Notes under the pieces: model-generated | Told to the model about the DNA's origin: nothing | Database searches by the model: none | Seen by the model: only the letters and a program-made list of their open reading frames with translations | Translations under genes and position numbers: made by a program | Shown: one piece after another, positions 63,018-64,000 of the stretch | How positions within the stretch are numbered: position 1 is the first letter of the stretch | Layout of the letters: every line of letters begins with the position of its first letter | From: CAJQQK01 sp965224225 | GTDB lineage: Bacteria; Pseudomonadota; Alphaproteobacteria; Rhizobiales; Hyphomicrobiaceae | Assembly (NCBI GenBank): GCA_965224225.1 | Contig: CBDCZF010000011.1 | Location: 186,001-250,000 of the forward strand | DNA: 64,000 nt | Reading direction: 5' to 3'

Positions 63018-64000
63018 TCATTCCGAGTTTGCCTCTCCTGCATTCGCACCGGCATGGCGTGCCGAGCCGCTGCCGGCCTGACCGGCGTAGCCGAAGCTGC
63101 GTCCGGTGCCCTGCAGGGCGTCGCGAATCTGGTCGCGCTTGCCGTGGATCGAGGCGATCACGAGGCCCGTCGGAACGCCGAGTTCGACCAACGATGCTTC
63201 GGCGAGTTGCAGGCTCGCCTCGATCGTCTCGGGCACCGCATCGGTCGCCCCCAGTTCATAGAGCTTGCGTGCGTGTTCGGCATCGCGCGCCCGCGCCACG
63301 ATCACCACCTTCGGATTGATGCTGCGTATCTGCTGTACGATGTCGTCGACGATGCTTGGCGAATTGATCGTCACGAGCACGGCATCGGCCTTGGCAAGGC
63401 CCGCCTCGCGCAGGAACACTTCGTTGCCCGCATCGCCGTAGTAGACCGGCCGTCCGCGGTGGCGCCAGGGCGTTACGTTGTCCGGATTGTGCTCGATCGC
63501 CAGGTGCGGAATGCGGTGCTCCTCGAGCATTTCCGAAAGCAGCCGGCCGACGCGGCCAAAGCCGATGATCACCGCACGCGGTTTTGCATCCTCGTCCGTG
63601 GGCGACACCAATAGTTCCGGTGCCGGCGCATCGCTCGTCGCAAGCTTGCCGGCCAGGAATCGGCCGAGCAGATCGACGAAGGGCAGCAGCAGCATCGACA
63701 GCGTCGTGACCGCGAAGATGATCGTGGCGGTTTCGGCCTTTACCACACCGGTTGCGGCAGCCAGGCCGACGACGATGAAGGCGAATTCGCCGCCGGGCCC
63801 GAGGAGCAAAGCAACCTCGGCGATCGCCGACGGCATCACGCCGAAGCGCTGCAAGAGCGGAACGAGCAACGCGGCCTTGAGTGCGATCAGGCCAAATGTG
63901 CCCATCAGGATCATTGACGGGTCCGCAAAAATCGCCGCCATGTCCAGGCGCATGCCGACGGTGAAAAAGAACACGCCGAGCAGAATGCCTTTGACCGGAT
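63018..64000 (-). CDS. Kef-type K+/H+ antiporter (monovalent cation:proton antiporter-2), 5' end outside window
   Basis: This is the C-terminal part of a KefB/KefC-type transporter. The membrane part ends with ALLLGPGGEFAFIVVGLA (the antiporter's conserved loop) and helices to about residue 115. A TrkA-N domain follows (AVIIGFGRVGRLLSEMLEEHRIPHLAIEHNPD), then the LARARDAEHARKLYELGATDAVPETIEASLQLA stretch. The tail is G/A-rich. The frame is still open at the right edge of the window and reads through PVKGILLGVFFFTVGM, so the start is further on. It converges on the O-antigen ligase with six bases between stops. Confidence 0.88.
   Translation of the reverse strand, partial: PVKGILLGVFFFTVGMRLDMAAIFADPSMILMGTFGLIALKAALLVPLLQRFGVMPSAIAEVALLLGPGGEFAFIVVGLAAATGVVKAETATIIFAVTTLSMLLLPFVDLLGRFLAGKLATSDAPAPELLVSPTDEDAKPRAVIIGFGRVGRLLSEMLEEHRIPHLAIEHNPDNVTPWRHRGRPVYYGDAGNEVFLREAGLAKADAVLVTINSPSIVDDIVQQIRSINPKVVIVARARDAEHARKLYELGATDAVPETIEASLQLAEASLVELGVPTGLVIASIHGKRDQIRDALQGTGRSFGYAGQAGSGSARHAGANAGEANSE

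Noticed and set aside
1..64000. tRNA, rRNA, integrase or transposase genes that would mark a mobile island
   Set aside because: I looked for the usual motifs (T-loop GGTTCGAAT, transposase DDE blocks, integrase R-H-R-Y) and saw none.

Overview
The window is GC-rich, densely packed chromosomal DNA. Its gene content points to a metabolically versatile alphaproteobacterium, probably Rhodospirillales or Rhizobiales-like: many ABC importers, CoA-linked catabolism, several flavin monooxygenases, non-coding palindromic repeats, an FNR/FixK-type box and a TMEM143-type protein. I see no rRNA, tRNA, CRISPR, prophage or intact insertion sequence. Both ends cut genes: a small membrane protein on the left and a Kef-type antiporter on the right.

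From 0 to 15.5 kb: a taurine/nitrate-type ABC importer (substrate-binding protein, ATPase, permease with an unusual N-terminal extension), an exported EF-hand protein, a tandem VOC protein, a luciferase-like monooxygenase overlapping an AzlCD exporter, an SDR, two tandem NtaA/SnaA/DszA-type monooxygenases, an Ldh2-type dehydrogenase, an FAH-family hydrolase and a ParE-type toxin-antitoxin pair. Four perfect hairpins in a row lie before the dehydrogenase.

From 15.6 to 35.4 kb: a DMSO/biotin-sulfoxide-type molybdoenzyme, sugar or envelope genes (formyltransferase, methyltransferase, UDP-glucuronate 4-epimerase), a D-threonine/3-hydroxyaspartate aldolase-type PLP enzyme, a DUF1194 protein, a branched-chain 2-oxoacid dehydrogenase operon carrying four single-base frameshifts, an M20 amidohydrolase and a five-gene dipeptide-type ABC operon. 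The dipeptide operon is preceded by a structured leader with two mutually exclusive stems.

From 35.4 to 43.1 kb: a minus-strand catabolic block (ADP-forming acyl-CoA synthetase, carboxyltransferase, enolase-superfamily enzyme, SDR without its YxxxK pair, TauD-type dioxygenase). Its main part lies between two direct copies of a 148-bp MITE-like palindromic repeat.

From 43.1 to 48.7 kb: a signalling cluster with an acidic beta-rich protein, a divergent Crp-family regulator, a class III cyclase-like protein, a Ser/Thr kinase and a HAMP sensor with a c-type haem motif. The kinase and cyclase-like protein share a C-terminal repeat that is duplicated in the kinase.

From 49 to 64 kb: an aromatic or CoA catabolic operon (DOPA dioxygenase-like protein, thioesterase, MDR oxidoreductase, acyl-CoA ligase), a metal-dependent cyclase/hydrolase, an ATC hydrolase-like protein, a 3-hydroxyisobutyrate dehydrogenase, a NIPSNAP protein, a split YeeE/YedE sulfur transporter behind a perfect FNR-type box and a palindromic operator, a TMEM143/DUF3754 protein, a large beta-helix membrane protein, an O-antigen ligase/polymerase and the Kef antiporter.

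All annotations come from reading the sequence; no database search was run.
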